This document shows positions 21,801-34,000 of a DNA stretch of 64,000 nt, one piece after another (position 1 is the first letter of the stretch; each line of letters starts with the position of its first letter). A program made the translations under genes and the position numbers. This DNA comes from an uncultured Flavobacteriaceae bacterium (GTDB taxonomy: Bacteria; Bacteroidota; Bacteroidia; Flavobacteriales; Flavobacteriaceae): assembly GCA_943789305.1 (NCBI GenBank), contig CALSTP010000001.1:534178-598177 (forward strand). The letters run 5' to 3'. The notes beneath the pieces were generated by a model, which was not told where the DNA came from, did not search any database, and saw only the letters and a list, made by a program, of their open reading frames with translations.

Positions 21801-22081
21801 CAATACCTGCAGGATTAACTACAGCGAGTGCAACGATTTGTTCAGGACAAGTTCCACAGCCAATAGTAGGAGCAGCAGCAGTAGCTTCAGGAACAACAGT
21901 TGATTATGTTTGGATGCGTTCTACAGATGGTGGAGTTACTTATAATACTATAGGAGGCGCAGCCAATGCAGCCACTTATACTCCGACCTCAGCAATTGTC
22001 ACAACAACTTTTTATCGTCGAGATATAGTAAGTACGCTTGAACAGTTTCATGTACACTTGAAGGTGGACCAATCCAAGTAG
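15878..22081 (+). CDS. Giant SprB-like Ig-repeat surface adhesin, N-terminal part (frameshifted at 22039/22040; continues in the next frame to 38175)
   Basis: TTG start, signal peptide MINKTLTYYKHLFLGVILMLSFGNAVGQ, tandem Ig-like modules (YQWQ..., ASGG..YEFFVNG...); the last ~14 codons are out of frame relative to three internal repeat copies. Confidence 0.88.
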   Translation: MINKTLTYYKHLFLGVILMLSFGNAVGQVDLEINRSQVIIPAQGTPPQICTTETSPLQFRIDNIGNLDYTVTNASSITVTLTLSGGNTFSPSGLTTKVHSYSSAPSVKGGSPPNTLEATGGFATFDWPASKPIIFSNSIQANINIEIATGVASDTTPANNTTDYVVDIVPNPITPVLSAGPYGDGTINLCQGALVTFTVLPNTVGLRHEFDIAGVIVQNLVNVNTYATSALVTNQLINVTTYNTSNCGVTGNPIRALVHPVPVGTLISDKSNDVVCPGEDVLFTALATGAAAVSPRYEFFLDNISVQSSSTQATFSLGTASITIDGHVVRVRTWNNTGAGGLCYDDDSITLRLNTFSSTNQITNTTTSVCAGVDPDPFSSQSSFSSDLGGDIVHVWEEDINGDGNFLPITPAANGLTYDPPVLTRTTAYRRLSYPRFNTITCNSSIASATSNVVTITFNPTSVASLRSNATTSSNTLCAGDSLILNASLSSGAQSYIFYKNNQPLPPSAPQSLATYTLISGAFDDNDVIKVRAYSGTGTDSCFSEAQFVIRVNSFSGGATPVPGNTIGNSFSVCKNETPLISFTSISTPTLPNSILTDGATITYQWQSRSGTNTFLPIAFPAGRGELYTPSSVSTDTDFRRVAISTFNGKTCSLISNTVRLSVSADPVASLNGTNTACLGEAVLFTASGGVRYEFFNGGTSLGASSTVSTISRTDLLDLNSITVEVTDGNGCSVISDPIIMNITSPPSPSISSGRSDNRACSGDYPVFTAGPPVAGYTYEFFVNNTLQTTGVSSNTFDSNLASTTVNFLNVNTIRVRVTNSGCSSQTSIPFYVDGLTGANSISATQTICEGATPNTLIGLSNPLANSAGATVSYQWEEKLIGGNFTPIFAATGPDFSPGSLTVSRVYRRLVYSNFNGTICPSSKDLAASNSVTITVDSNSAPVINFTSGLQSDVLCAGDSVTFDASGTTGASTYEFYVQNIRVRAALNSNTFTPILGSLNDNDIVRVRANSALGTSCFSEQSITIRVNEQANANTITGSQTVCFNGPVSTLNGSTVTGTPTITYQWQSRTNTDTFSDIFGAVGVNYTPSGLSSTTAFRRNVLSTLSSKTCVISSGVVTVTVSPGATPVARLVTTSNIGCGGSTPPMASRSDFIFDASSSTNDLSYEFFVGGASQGPASSVSTISLTLTDSQTVRVDVYPFANGAGCPNSTSITVRVNSIIGDNIIGGTDLICENDDASALNSVSTPTSTTGTLTYQWQVRSGTNTFTNISPGGNGIDYDPSNLSTTTFYRRLAVSTIGGLACSVPSNVVTITVDSSPIITGVLTSDAQTICIGNTPNTQTVSFTVSAAASSIVFYINNSAVQTSTSRTYTASQSIFSEGDVVTTRLINSAGCFSEQNLIINVNNIAPGSISGSQAVCAGSTPIPFTSVSSGVINGVTVVSPGTGSYQWQTSTDTFNWIDIRFATSDTYSPAAAPPATIHYRRLTINTLNGFECKIPSNSITVSVDALPNPGLTANGGAFTAPATITSCASNTISFIASGGTEYQFFVNNISAQSRDTSSTFLALNPSDSDEVFVRVYKTALASSCFADSGIIKVDLEAPPVASISPSVSNRVFCSGTDVLFTADSGGVASATYEFKVNNTIIQTFSTTNTFNSGDYPSLTLVGNPFIEVTVRSPSGCSNIASVTLIENAISSVGTLTSSTATVCLNQIPDPIVGSTAVASGSITYGWQSSSDGILYSLIGGATSTTYTPTTGLISTTFYQRVTYSEINSVTCSSTSTPFRVSISPAPIPNLIASPGALTAPATLTLCDNTGVGIFNASGGASYEFRDENGIVLQARSTTSTFSATTSSTLLDNSQVIVRVFSNVTGGCFEDSNPIIIQVSPQPTVSLNTIGGLTTFCTGDVVTMTATSTIAGSNFEFRINGAEIQNGASNTYSRTIDASIPPILATGNYIVTVAVTSPGGCTVTDTLTLFENNIPIPAGLTTASATICSGQVPQPIVGAAAVASGTTVDYVWMRSTDGGVTYNTIGGAANAATYTPTSAIVTTTFYRRDIVSTLEQFHVHLKVDQSK

Positions 22082-25051
22082 CAGTTGCAGCCCCTCCAAC
22101 ACCTGGACTAACAGGAACAGCTATATCAGGAACAAGGACAGCATCTGACACTTTAGTTATTTGTCCAGGAGAGTTAGTTAATTTCCAAGCAACAGGAGGA
22201 GCTACTTATAGGTTCATTGGTCAAGGAGGAGTTACTTTACAAAGCAGATCAGCATCGAGTACTTTCAGTACAAATACATTAAACAACTTAAATACTGTTC
22301 AGGTAGAGGTATTCAATGCAGGAGGGTGTTCAAGTTTTTCAGACCTAATTACCATAAATATTGGACCAGGAAGTGGAGCACCAAATTTACAGACTACTAA
22401 TAGCACACTTAACAACACCTTCTGTACAGGAGATGTTGTAACAATGACAGCAACTTCTACCATCGCGGGTAGTAATTTTGAATTTAGAATAAACGGAGCT
22501 GAGATACAAAACGGTCTCTCCAACACCTATAGTCGAACGATAGACGCCTCTATACCACCTATATTACCAACTGGAAACTATATTGTAACAGTTGCAGTAA
22601 CGAGTCCAGGAGGATGTACTGTAACAGATACTTTAACTTTATTTGAGAACAACATACCAATACCTGCAGGATTAACTACAGCGAGTGCAACGATTTGTTC
22701 AGGACAAGTTCCACAGCCAATAGTAGGAGCAGCAGCAGTAGCTTCAGGAACAACAGTTGATTATGTTTGGATGCGTTCTACAGATGGTGGAGTTACTTAT
22801 AATACTATAGGAGGCGCAGCCAATGCAGCCACTTATACTCCGACCTCAGCAATTGTCACAACAACTTTTTATCGTCGAGATATAGTAAGTACACTTAGAA
22901 CAGTTTCATGTACACTTGAAGGTGGACCAATCCAAGTAGCAGTTGCAGCCCCTCCAACACCTGGACTAACAGGAACAGCTATATCAGGAACAAGGACAGC
23001 ATCTGACACTTTAGTTATTTGTCCAGGAGAGTTAGTTAATTTCCAAGCAACAGGAGGAGCTACTTATAGGTTCATTGGTCAAGGAGGAGTTACTTTACAA
23101 AGCAGATCAGCATCGAGTACTTTCAGTACAAATACATTAAACAACTTAAATACTGTTCAGGTAGAGGTATTCAATGCAGGAGGGTGTTCAAGTTTTTCAG
23201 ACCTAATTACCATAAATATTGGACCAGGAAGTGGAGCACCAAATTTACAGACTACTAATAGCACACTTAACAACACCTTCTGTACAGGAGATGTTGTAAC
23301 AATGACAGCAACTTCTACCATCGCGGGTAGTAATTTTGAATTTAGAATAAACGGAGCTGAGATACAAAACGGTCTCTCCAACACCTATAGTCGAACGATA
23401 GACGCCTCTATACCACCTATATTACCAACTGGAAACTATATTGTAACAGTTGCAGTAACGAGTCCAGGAGGATGTACTGTAACAGATACTTTAACTTTAT
23501 TTGAGAACAACATACCAATACCTGCAGGATTAACTACAGCGAGTGCAACGATTTGTTCAGGACAAGTTCCACAGCCAATAGTAGGAGCAGCAGCAGTAGC
23601 TTCAGGAACAACAGTTGATTATGTTTGGATGCGTTCTACAGATGGTGGAGTTACTTATAATACTATAGGAGGCGCAGCCAATGCAGCCACTTATACTCCG
23701 ACCTCAGCAATTGTCACAACAACTTTTTATCGTCGAGATATAGTAAGTACACTTAGAACAGTTTCATGTACACTTGAAGGTGGACCAATCCAAGTAGCAG
23801 TTGCAGCCCCTCCAACACCTGGACTAACAGGAACAGCTATATCAGGAACAAGGACAGCATCTGACACTTTAGTTATTTGTCCAGGAGAGTTAGTTAATTT
23901 CCAAGCAACAGGAGGAGCTACTTATAGGTTCATTGGTCAAGGAGGAGTTACTTTACAAAGCAGATCAGCATCGAGTACTTTCAGTACAAATACATTAAAC
24001 AACTTAAATACTGTTCAGGTAGAGGTATTCAATGCAGGAGGGTGTTCAAGTTTTTCAGACCTAATTACCATAAATATTGGACCAGGAAGTGGAGCACCAA
24101 ATTTACAGACTACTAATAGCACACTTAACAACACCTTCTGTACAGGAGATGTTGTAACAATGACAGCAACTTCTACTATTGCGGGTAGTAATTTTGAATT
24201 TAGAATAAACGGAGCTGAGATACAAAACGGTCTCTCCAACACCTATAGTCGAACGATAGACGCCTCTATACCACCTATATTACCAACTGGAAACTATATT
24301 GTAACAGTTGCAGTAACGAGTCCAGGAGGATGTACTGTAACAGATACTTTAACTTTATTTGAGAACAACATACCAATACCTGCAGGATTAACTACAGCGA
24401 GTGCAACGATTTGTTCAGGACAAGTTCCACAGCCAATAGTAGGAGCAGCAGCAGTAGCTTCAGGAACAACAGTTGATTATGTTTGGATGCGTTCTACAGA
24501 TGGTGGAGTTACTTATAATACTATAGGAGGCGCAGCCAATGCAGCCACTTATACTCCGACCTCAGCAATTGTCACAACAACTTTTTATCGTCGAGATATA
24601 GTAAGTACACTTAGAACAGTTTCATGTACACTTGAAGGTGGACCAATCCAAGTAGCAGTTGCAGCCCCTCCAACACCTGGACTAACAGGAACAGCTATAT
24701 CAGGAACAAGGACAGCATCTGACACTTTAGTTATTTGTCCAGGAGAGTTAGTTAATTTCCAAGCAACAGGAGGAGCTACTTATAGGTTCATTGGTCAAGG
24801 AGGAGTTACTTTACAAAGCAGATCAGCATCGAGTACTTTCAGTACAAATACATTAAACAACTTAAATACTGTTCAGGTAGAGGTATTCAATGCAGGAGGG
24901 TGTTCAAGTTTTTCAGACCTAATTACCATAAATATTGGACCAGGAAGTGGAGCACCAAATTTACAGACTACTGCTAGTACACTTAATAATACCTTCTGTA
25001 CAGGAGATGTTGTAACAATGACAGCAACTTCTACTATTGCGGGTAGTAATT
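21561..25051 (+). repeat. Tandem 858-bp (286-codon) repeat, ~4 copies: 21561-22417 (857 bp), 22418-23275, 23276-24133, 24134-24991, plus partial 24992-25051
   Basis: Anchor ccttctgtacaggagatg occurs at 21561, 22418, 23276, 24134 and 24992; copies 2-4 look almost identical at nucleotide level. Confidence 0.97.
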
Positions 25052-28000
25052 TTAGGTTTTCTGTTAATGGATCAATTCAACAAAATTTCTCAGTTGCAAA
25101 TACTTTTATTCCAATCCTTAACACTCCTGATGCAGTAACAGGTAATTATGTTGTGCTTGTAGAAGTGAATAGTCCAGGGGGATGTACTGTAACAGATACT
25201 TTAACTTTATTTGAAAATGTAATATCCTCAGTCGGAACTCTAACTACGGCAAGTTCAACGATTTGTTCAGGAGAGGTTCCACAACCAATAATAGGAACTT
25301 CAACAGTGGCCTCAGGTTCAATTAGTTATCAATGGGAGGAATCTTTTGATAATATAACGTATACTCCTATATTGGGTGCAGCAAATGCAGCTACTTATAC
25401 CCCTACAGTAGCACCATTATTATCAGCAACAAGAATTTTCTATAAAAGAATTACTACAAGTATACGAAGGGGTACTGCATGTACTGTCGAAACAGCACCC
25501 GTGTTAATAACAATTTCTTCACCTACACCTAGTTTAATAGCTGACCCTGGAAATATATCTGCTACTGGAACATTTACTATGTGTGAAGGAAGTGAAGCCA
25601 GATTCACAGCTGCAGGAGGATTGAGTTATGAATTTTATGTTAATGGTATAAAAAGAGGTGCAAGATCAAATCAATCAACTTTCACAATTTCAAGTCTTAC
25701 TAATTCACCATCACTTAGAAATAATGAAAGAGTCCGAGTACTTGTTTTTGATCAACTCACTGGGGCAGGTGGTTGTTCGGCTTTTTCTGATGAAATTATT
25801 GTTAGAACAATTGCTGTTCCAACGGTTAATTTAACACGAAGCGATACAACAGGATCAATTTTTTGTACAGGAGATGAACCATCTTTTACAGCAAGTAGTA
25901 GCTTATCATCAGCAACATATGAGTTTTACATCGGACCAACACCTTGGCAAAATTCTACATCCACGGTATTCACACCTATACAGTCCCTCTATGTTCCTTT
26001 TTTAACAGACGGAGATGTGATTAGTGTTGTTGTAAATGCTTCTGGAGTATCTGGTTGTAGTGCGACGGATTCAATTACAATGGTTGAAAATGCTTTTACA
26101 GTATCAGGACTTATTACTAACGCAAGCCCAATGATATGTAGTGGTGGTACTCCAAGTGTATTTACTAATGTTGCTTCAGCTTCAGGAACAGGTAGCATAA
26201 CTTATCGATGGCAAAGTGGATTATCAACAGCAACATTTATTGACATAGTTCCTTTTGTGACAACAGCAACATTTACACCAACCACGAGTTTAACAACACA
26301 TACTCTTTTCAGAAGAAGAGCGATAAGTACAATAGGTGTTGATGAATGTGAAAGTTTCAGTAATACAATAGAAATTAGAATTTCACCACCCTTAGATGGA
26401 GGTCTAATAAGCCCTGCTTTAATGGAAATTTGCACTGGGGATTCACCAGGTGCTTTATCTGTTACAGGTGGTTCAATAGGTCCCTTAATGACATATGAAT
26501 GGCAGATCTCATCCGATGGATTGATATTTACTGCTATTACTAGTGCAACTGGTCAAACATATACCCCATCTTCATTAAATACGACCACTTTTTATAAACG
26601 CATAGTTAATCTTAATGGAGGCGGTCCACCAGCAAGTTGTACTGCAGAAAGTTCAATTATACGAATTAACATCGTAGATCTTAACCCCGGATCGTTAGAT
26701 GAAAGAGTAGAACAAGCATATTGTTTTGGAACTATGCCACCTACTTTGACTAGTTCAATAACAGGTGGAGTTCAACAAGATGCATTTAGCAGTGTAGGAA
26801 CCATTTCTTATCAATGGCAGGAGTCTCTAAATGACGGAACATGGACTAATATTCCCTCAGCAACTCAGAATTATTATAATCCTCCCTCTTTAATACAGAC
26901 TACTTTTTTTCGTCGTATTGCAATCAGCACAACAATAAGTAATGTATGCACAGATTTTACTGAATCTTTAAGAATTGAGATTATTGATGATCTTGATGCG
27001 GGAACAATTTTACCGGCAGATCAAAATATTTGTTCAATTCTTACAGCGGCTGATTTACCTAGATCACTTGTTTTAACATCACCAGAAACCCAAACCACTT
27101 CGGTTACATATCAATGGCAACAATCATTGGATAAATCTGTATGGTTTGATATCCCCGGTCAGCAAAATCTGAATCTAAACTTTAGCTTAGGTTTAGATGG
27201 AGTAGCTGGAACTCCTGATGATGACTCCTGGTTACCATCATCTACATCAACTTCAACTTATTATCGTGTTGTAACAACCTATGTTGGAAATCCTAAACCC
27301 TTCGCCCAAGAACAGGTTAGGATTTTGTTAACGGATCAACCAAGGGTTATGGCAGTTGGAGAATATATGATCTCTGTTAATGGTGATAATCATGCTATTA
27401 ACACCACGCTAACGAGTACTTTAGATCAAATAGGTTCTGATTTAGCAGCTAAAATAACCTCGGATGATCCTATTGTTAATGCAGCTTACAACTCAACTAC
27501 TAATATTATCACTCTTCAGCCAATTATCCCAGGTACTTATAATGTTGCCTCTTCAATTTTGTTAACAGACGATACAATTGCCCTAAGTTTTCCTGATAAC
27601 CCACCTATATTTATGACAATATTGGTGTCTGGAAATACAGGAACTCGAACACCAAATGCAGGTTTAGATTCTTGCCAAATCTACTCAAGTATTGCTGAAA
27701 TTAGTTCAGAACCGCAACCTGAATTTATTTTGGTGAGTGGAATAGTTTCTCCACAACAAGTTTGTCGAGGAGACCTTATTATTCCTATTCAATATACATA
27801 TACAAGTAATGTAGATGAAATACAAATCAGAAATCTCGACCCTGGATTAATTCCAACCATATCAGGAGCTGGAACCGTTGTTGGTCCTTTTGATGTTGGA
27901 GGTCTAGGAATAGCTGGATGGTACAGAATAACTAATTCAGCTTCAAGAACATTCTCCATCACAGGTTCTGTGACTAATTCATCAAACTTTAGCATGGTAA

Positions 28001-31000
28001 CTATTTTAGATCCATTAAGTCAATGTAATCCAATTACTGAGACATACGTGATTCAAGTAACACCTAATGCAGTTCAACCAAATTTCATCAGAAAGGGTCA
28101 GAATTTACCAGGATATGAAGTTTTATCATCCCAGATGAGTTCTATTGCTTCAATAACAGCTATTACACCTGTTCGTTGGTATAATAATACTGTTTGTCAA
28201 GACAGACTTCCAGCACCAACAACAGAGTGGACAGATTTTTACGCCTGTTATTCCGACAACACATTTAATCAACTATCCAATTCGTACGAGTGGGAAGTGT
28301 CACCCCCTGAGGCTGGAAATATGACCAATAATAATTTTCAAGAAACCACAATTCAACTTAATACGTTGGCAGCTCCCGCACTAGGTGAAAATTATACTGT
28401 ATCCATTACAACTGTAGCTTCAGGAACCACAGCATATACAACCACCTCAACATTAGCAATTCAAACTACTGACGAAATAGGAATTGATTTAGCAAGTAAA
28501 ATTTCCCTTGATTCAGCAGTAGATGCTATATATAATAATGTTATTGATCAAATTATTATAGAAGCAGCAACACCTAACTTATCTTTTACCACAACAGTTT
28601 CCCCGCTTGCAATTGGTCAATCTACTCAATTTAGTATACCAAGTATTAGACAAATTATTAGAAGTGGAACGATGCAATGGAATCCTTCTTTTACAGGATC
28701 TTCTACTATCAGAGTTCGTTCAATTGGTTGTGGTAGTAATGTGTCTTCATGGACCTCAGTAGTAATTGATGTAATTCCAGAAACCGTTCCAATTAATCCA
28801 GCTTCAGATCTTTATCCACCTGTAGTTATTGACGCAGGTATTTGTAGTGGAGCAACTACAGGAATTGTACCTTTATGTCAGGTAGATGCCTTTACTTTAC
28901 CTACGCAGTTTTTTACTGCTAGTGATAATGCAGCTAATGTTAACGATTACGGTTCTCTTGAATGGAGAATGGAGAATATTGCTCCTGGTTCATTAACTGT
29001 AGCTACTCCAGGTACGATTGATCAAGCAACTGGAATAATAACTTGGAATATTGGATGGTGGGGAACTTTTGATCTTCAAGTGCGCCCTGTTGATTGTGAT
29101 GGAGGCTTTGGAGTCTGGTCAACATCAACCATCAGTATTGGTCCAACCAATGGACCTGTTACGGATGTTACTCCTATATCAGCTTTACCAGAATGTCCAA
29201 TTCCCGATAGTGGATTCTCTACTACATTGAGATCCAGTCAGGAAGTAAATTGGTATGTAAATAGTCGTCTTGGGCTAGTAAGCTCAACTACATTTATCAA
29301 TACGGTGACTTTTCAATTGACTCCTCTACCGAATAACGACTTGTTCTTGGACTTTGAACCTGGATTTTCGGGGAATATAATCATTACTGCTGAGCCTGCT
29401 CTTTGTCCAGGATCAACAGTAAATTACGTAATAAATATTCCAGATCCACCTACAATTGTTTTAACATCTGGTTTCAATTCTAACCTTTTAATAGGTCCAG
29501 ATTCAATTTGCAGAAATACAGCTATCAATACAATCACTTATCAGATAGAAGGAGCTGCAGACGCAGTAACTGTTACAGGTCTTCCTACTGGAGTTATCCC
29601 AGTTTTAGATATTACTCCACAGTCTACTTCATTGAATTTATCAAATACAGGTACAGCTTTTAGTGCTGGACAAATTTATTCGATTCAAATCAATAATAAT
29701 ACTTACAACTTTGTTACTACAGGACCAGGAAATGACATTGATACTGTTGGTGAAGGATTACGAGATGATATCAATTTAAGAACTACAAATTTTGTAGCAA
29801 CGTATGCCTCCCCTTTATTGTCTATAGAGCCCAGTGGGACTGGTAAAAGAGGTGACTCTTTTATTATAGCGCCATCAACACCAGTAGGAAATTCCGTTGA
29901 TATTGATCCGCCTTTGACTACTCCATTACAAAAAATATTAACCATTTCAGGAACACCATTAAATAGTGTTCCACCAGGTCAATATCCCTATATCATAACA
30001 ACACTAGCTCCCGCTGCTAATTGTGCAGTTGTTAGTGCCACTGGTATTATTGAAATTGAAGAATCTGCTTCAATTACAATAGTTAATGGAATTGCAAATA
30101 ATACAGGTGCAAATTCAATATGTAACGGTGCATCCTATACCCCACCAGCATCTTTATTGACTCTTGATATTATCAATGCATTTAACTTAAGAGTAGATCC
30201 TCTTACTCCACTGCCTAATGGACTTGCATTGTCATTATCAGCTAGTGGTACAGCAAACCAGTTTGAAATAACGGGGCAAATTAGTGAGTCCGTCTTTGTT
30301 CCGACAACTTTTGTTGTTAATCTCGTCACTACAGGTGCAAACTGTGAGGATGCAGTTTTACAAATTTCAATCGAAGTTGAACCTAATCCAACTATAGACC
30401 CTGCAGTTGGAGCCAATCTTGATCCATTTGTATGTTCATCAGAGCCATTAGTCCCAATTCGATTTGAAGTATTTAATCCTGCATTTGGATTAGGCGAAAC
30501 AGTATCTAGCACATTCCCTCCAGGTGTTGACGGGAGACTTTACCAACAAATTCAGGTATCTCAATTCACAGTTGACTTTTTACTTGGAGCTGGAGATACA
30601 ACAGCTGTAAGTGACACTTTTGTCTTTAACATTAACAATATCCCTTACACATACGCAACACCCAATACATCAACAAATATTCAATTGGCAGCTGAAATTA
30701 ACACGTTTTTAACTGCACAATTACCGGCTACTCAATTTACGGTACTTTACACTGCTGGAACAAATGTAATTCAGATTCAACATGTAAATGCGGGAATAGC
30801 ATTTAATGTAATATCATCGGATTCTGCTACTTTCTTGGATATAAGCGAAACTCAAATTATTACTCCACCATCTTATTATGAGATTTCGGGTACACCTTCG
30901 GTTACCCTTGGTGCTCCTACACCATATGTATACGAATTAACAACCTCCGGGCCCAATTGTACGGGTAGTACTTCTGTGAGTGGAACAATAACCGTACAAC

Positions 31001-34000
31001 CCAGCACTTCTGCAAGTTATCTATCTGGTGTTCTAAATCAAGTTATTTGTGATAACGAAACCATGACCGATATCGTTTATTCAACGGTAGGGGCAGTAGC
31101 AATAGCAATTGTTACACCAACAACTCCATCTTGGATAGATGTTGATTTTGATCCAATAACACAGCAGATAACAATTTCAACTCCGGCAGCTCCAAATCAA
31201 AATGTTACTACAACTACGGTTTATAATTATCAAATTAATTTACAAGGAAGCTTGTTTGGTTGTAACACTGTTCCATCTCCAATATCAGGTACAGTTACCA
31301 TATCACCATTAGATCAAATTTCACATATCATAACCTCTGGTGCAGAAAATCAATCGATTTGTGTGGGTGGTAATCCTGCTATACCTTTTGCAATTGATCC
31401 TATCGAATATCAACTATCAGGAGGAGCAACGGGAGCTACAGTTACTGGACTTCCGCCAGGAATTACTCCAACCTTCACAGCCTTAAATAGACTTATCCTT
31501 TCTGGAACAGCAACGGCAATCCCCTCACCGACCTTTACATACAACTATCAAATAATAACAACCCCTGCAGGTTGCGTATCGGCGACTGCGTCAGGTTCCA
31601 TAACTGTATTCTCACAACCAGAATTAACATTAGTAACCACAGCAACTACTGCAAATCAAGTTGGTGCAAATGCAATATGTGACGCTCAGCCAATAGAAAC
31701 CATAATTTACGAGCACAGTACAACTACTCCTGTCACAACTCAAGTGAATTTCACCTGGGTCGGTTCAAATACACTCTTTGGATTTGGAGTAACTGCTTTA
31801 TCATCTGGAACAAACCAATTTGTGATTTCTGGAACACCAACGACCAACGTGACAGAAACAACTGTATACAATTATCAAATTGAAACAGTGGGAAGTAATT
31901 GTGAGCCTGAGGTTGTTTTGACGGGAAGTATTCAGATAAATCCAAACCAAACCATTGACCTTATTTCACCTGTCAATTCCGATAATCAAACGGTTTGTGT
32001 AAACGATCAAGATAATCCAGCAACTGCAAATACATCAAGTTTTGTTTCTATAGAGTATCAATTGGTTGGTGGAGCAACTAATTACAATATTATAGGATTG
32101 CCACCCGGTTTAACACACAACAGAACAATTTCAAATACAGTTTTAATCGATGGATTTATCGATTCTTCAGCAACCACAATAGCTTCGCCAACTGTAATTT
32201 ATAATTATATAATTACAACTACCGGAACATGTTCAGATACTCAAGCTTTAGGTGTGATAGAAGTTCACTCTTTACCAACTTTGAGTTTAACAAGTTCGGT
32301 AACCTCAGCAGATCAAACTGGAATCAATGCGATATGTGATGGTACTCCAATGGAAACTATTATTTATGAAATGGGTGGTGGGGCAACACTAATGGACTTC
32401 ACATGGGTAGGTTCAAATACGCTGTCATTTGCTGGTTCAGGATTTGTTCAAACCAATACAGGAACCCAAATTATTCTTTCTGGAACACCAACGACCAATG
32501 TAACTCAAACTACTTACTACAACTACCAAGTTGAAACTCTTGGAAGTAATTGTATTCCTGAAATTGTGTTGACAGGAAGTATTCAAATAAATCCAAATCA
32601 AACGATAACCCTTGTGTCATCGCCAACATCAGACAATCAAGTGGTTTGTGTCAGAGACAATAATAATCCATTGGAACCAGAGACTTCTAATTTTGTTCCA
32701 ATAGTATACGAATTAGGAGGAGGAGCTACAGGAGCAATTGTAACAGGCCTTCCAGATGGAATTTCACCATCGACAACTGCTACAGCTATTATTATTAATG
32801 GCCAGCCATCGTCTTTAGCCACATCACTAGTTTCTCCTACAATTATTTACAACTATACGGTTACTACATTTGGTGGCTGTACTACTTCCACAATTAATGG
32901 TTCTATAGAAGTTCAATCTCTTCCAACCTTAACCCTAGTATCGACTGCAACAACTGCAAATCAGACAGGATTTGGAGGAGCAGTTTGTGTTAATCAAGAC
33001 ATAGTGCCAATTATCTATGAATATGGAGGAGGAGCTGAAGGGATAACCTTCAATTGGACTTCCCCTGCAAATGTTGCTCCTGTAACATCATTATCGCAGG
33101 TCTACTCAGGAACACAATTTATTATTTCTGGAAGACCAAGCCCGTCCGCTACTTTAACCACAACAACAATTTTTGAATATGAAATTGTAACACGTGATAG
33201 TAATTGTTTGCCTGAAATAACTCTTACCGGTAGAATTGAAGTTAAACCAGAGGATGCACTTGAATTAATCTCCGGAGTTGGATCAGATTTCCCAACAGTT
33301 TGTGTTGGAGGTCTTCCAACATCAGAGAGTCTTACCGATATTGTTTATGAATTGAAGAACGGAGCTGAGAGTGCCATAGTAACGGGCTTACCTCCTGGAA
33401 TATCTTACACGGTAACTACATCGAAAACGATTGTCATATCAGGAACAGCTCAGGCATCAGCATCACTATCCTCGACAACTCTAACTCCTTGGATTTATAC
33501 TGTAACTACAATTGGTTGTTCTCCAGTTGTTGCAAATGGAACCATAACAGTTACTCCTAAACCTGAATTAATTTTAATAGCTGGAACCGCAGTACAAACT
33601 CCTGTTTGTAATTTGACACCTATCATAGATGCACAATATATTTATAATCCTGCAGCAGGAGGACCACCAGTGGTAACCTGGCCAAATGGTCAACCTAACG
33701 GTGTAAATGTATCTTCTGGAGGATTTACAGATCGATTAACAATAGGAGGTATACCCTCGGTTGTAATTACCAGAACCACAATATATCCATATGAAGTTAC
33801 TTTTTCTGGTACTTGTTCTCCCTCTGTCGTCCTTCGAGGAAGTATAGGAGTTATTCCAACACCTGTGATCGATTCAAATTACATTCTTACAAATGATGTA
33901 ACTAATGTTAGCTGTTTTGATGCATCAGATGGATCAATTATAATTCCAGATGAAGCCTCACTTGGATTTAGTAATCGTATAACTGGTGGAATGTTGAGTA

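Noticed and set aside
22299-24242. Three identical 75-aa minus-strand ORFs (22299-22526, 23157-23384, 24015-24242)
   Set aside because: They are antisense shadows of the 858-bp tandem repeat; their conservation reflects the repeat, not a gene.
21561-25051. Possible CRISPR-like array because of regular repeats
   Set aside because: Repeat unit is 858 bp, contiguous without unique spacers, and in a single protein-coding frame.
30135-30512. 125-aa minus-strand ORF
   Set aside because: Antisense to the giant adhesin; low-complexity composition mirrors the Ser/Thr-rich sense strand.
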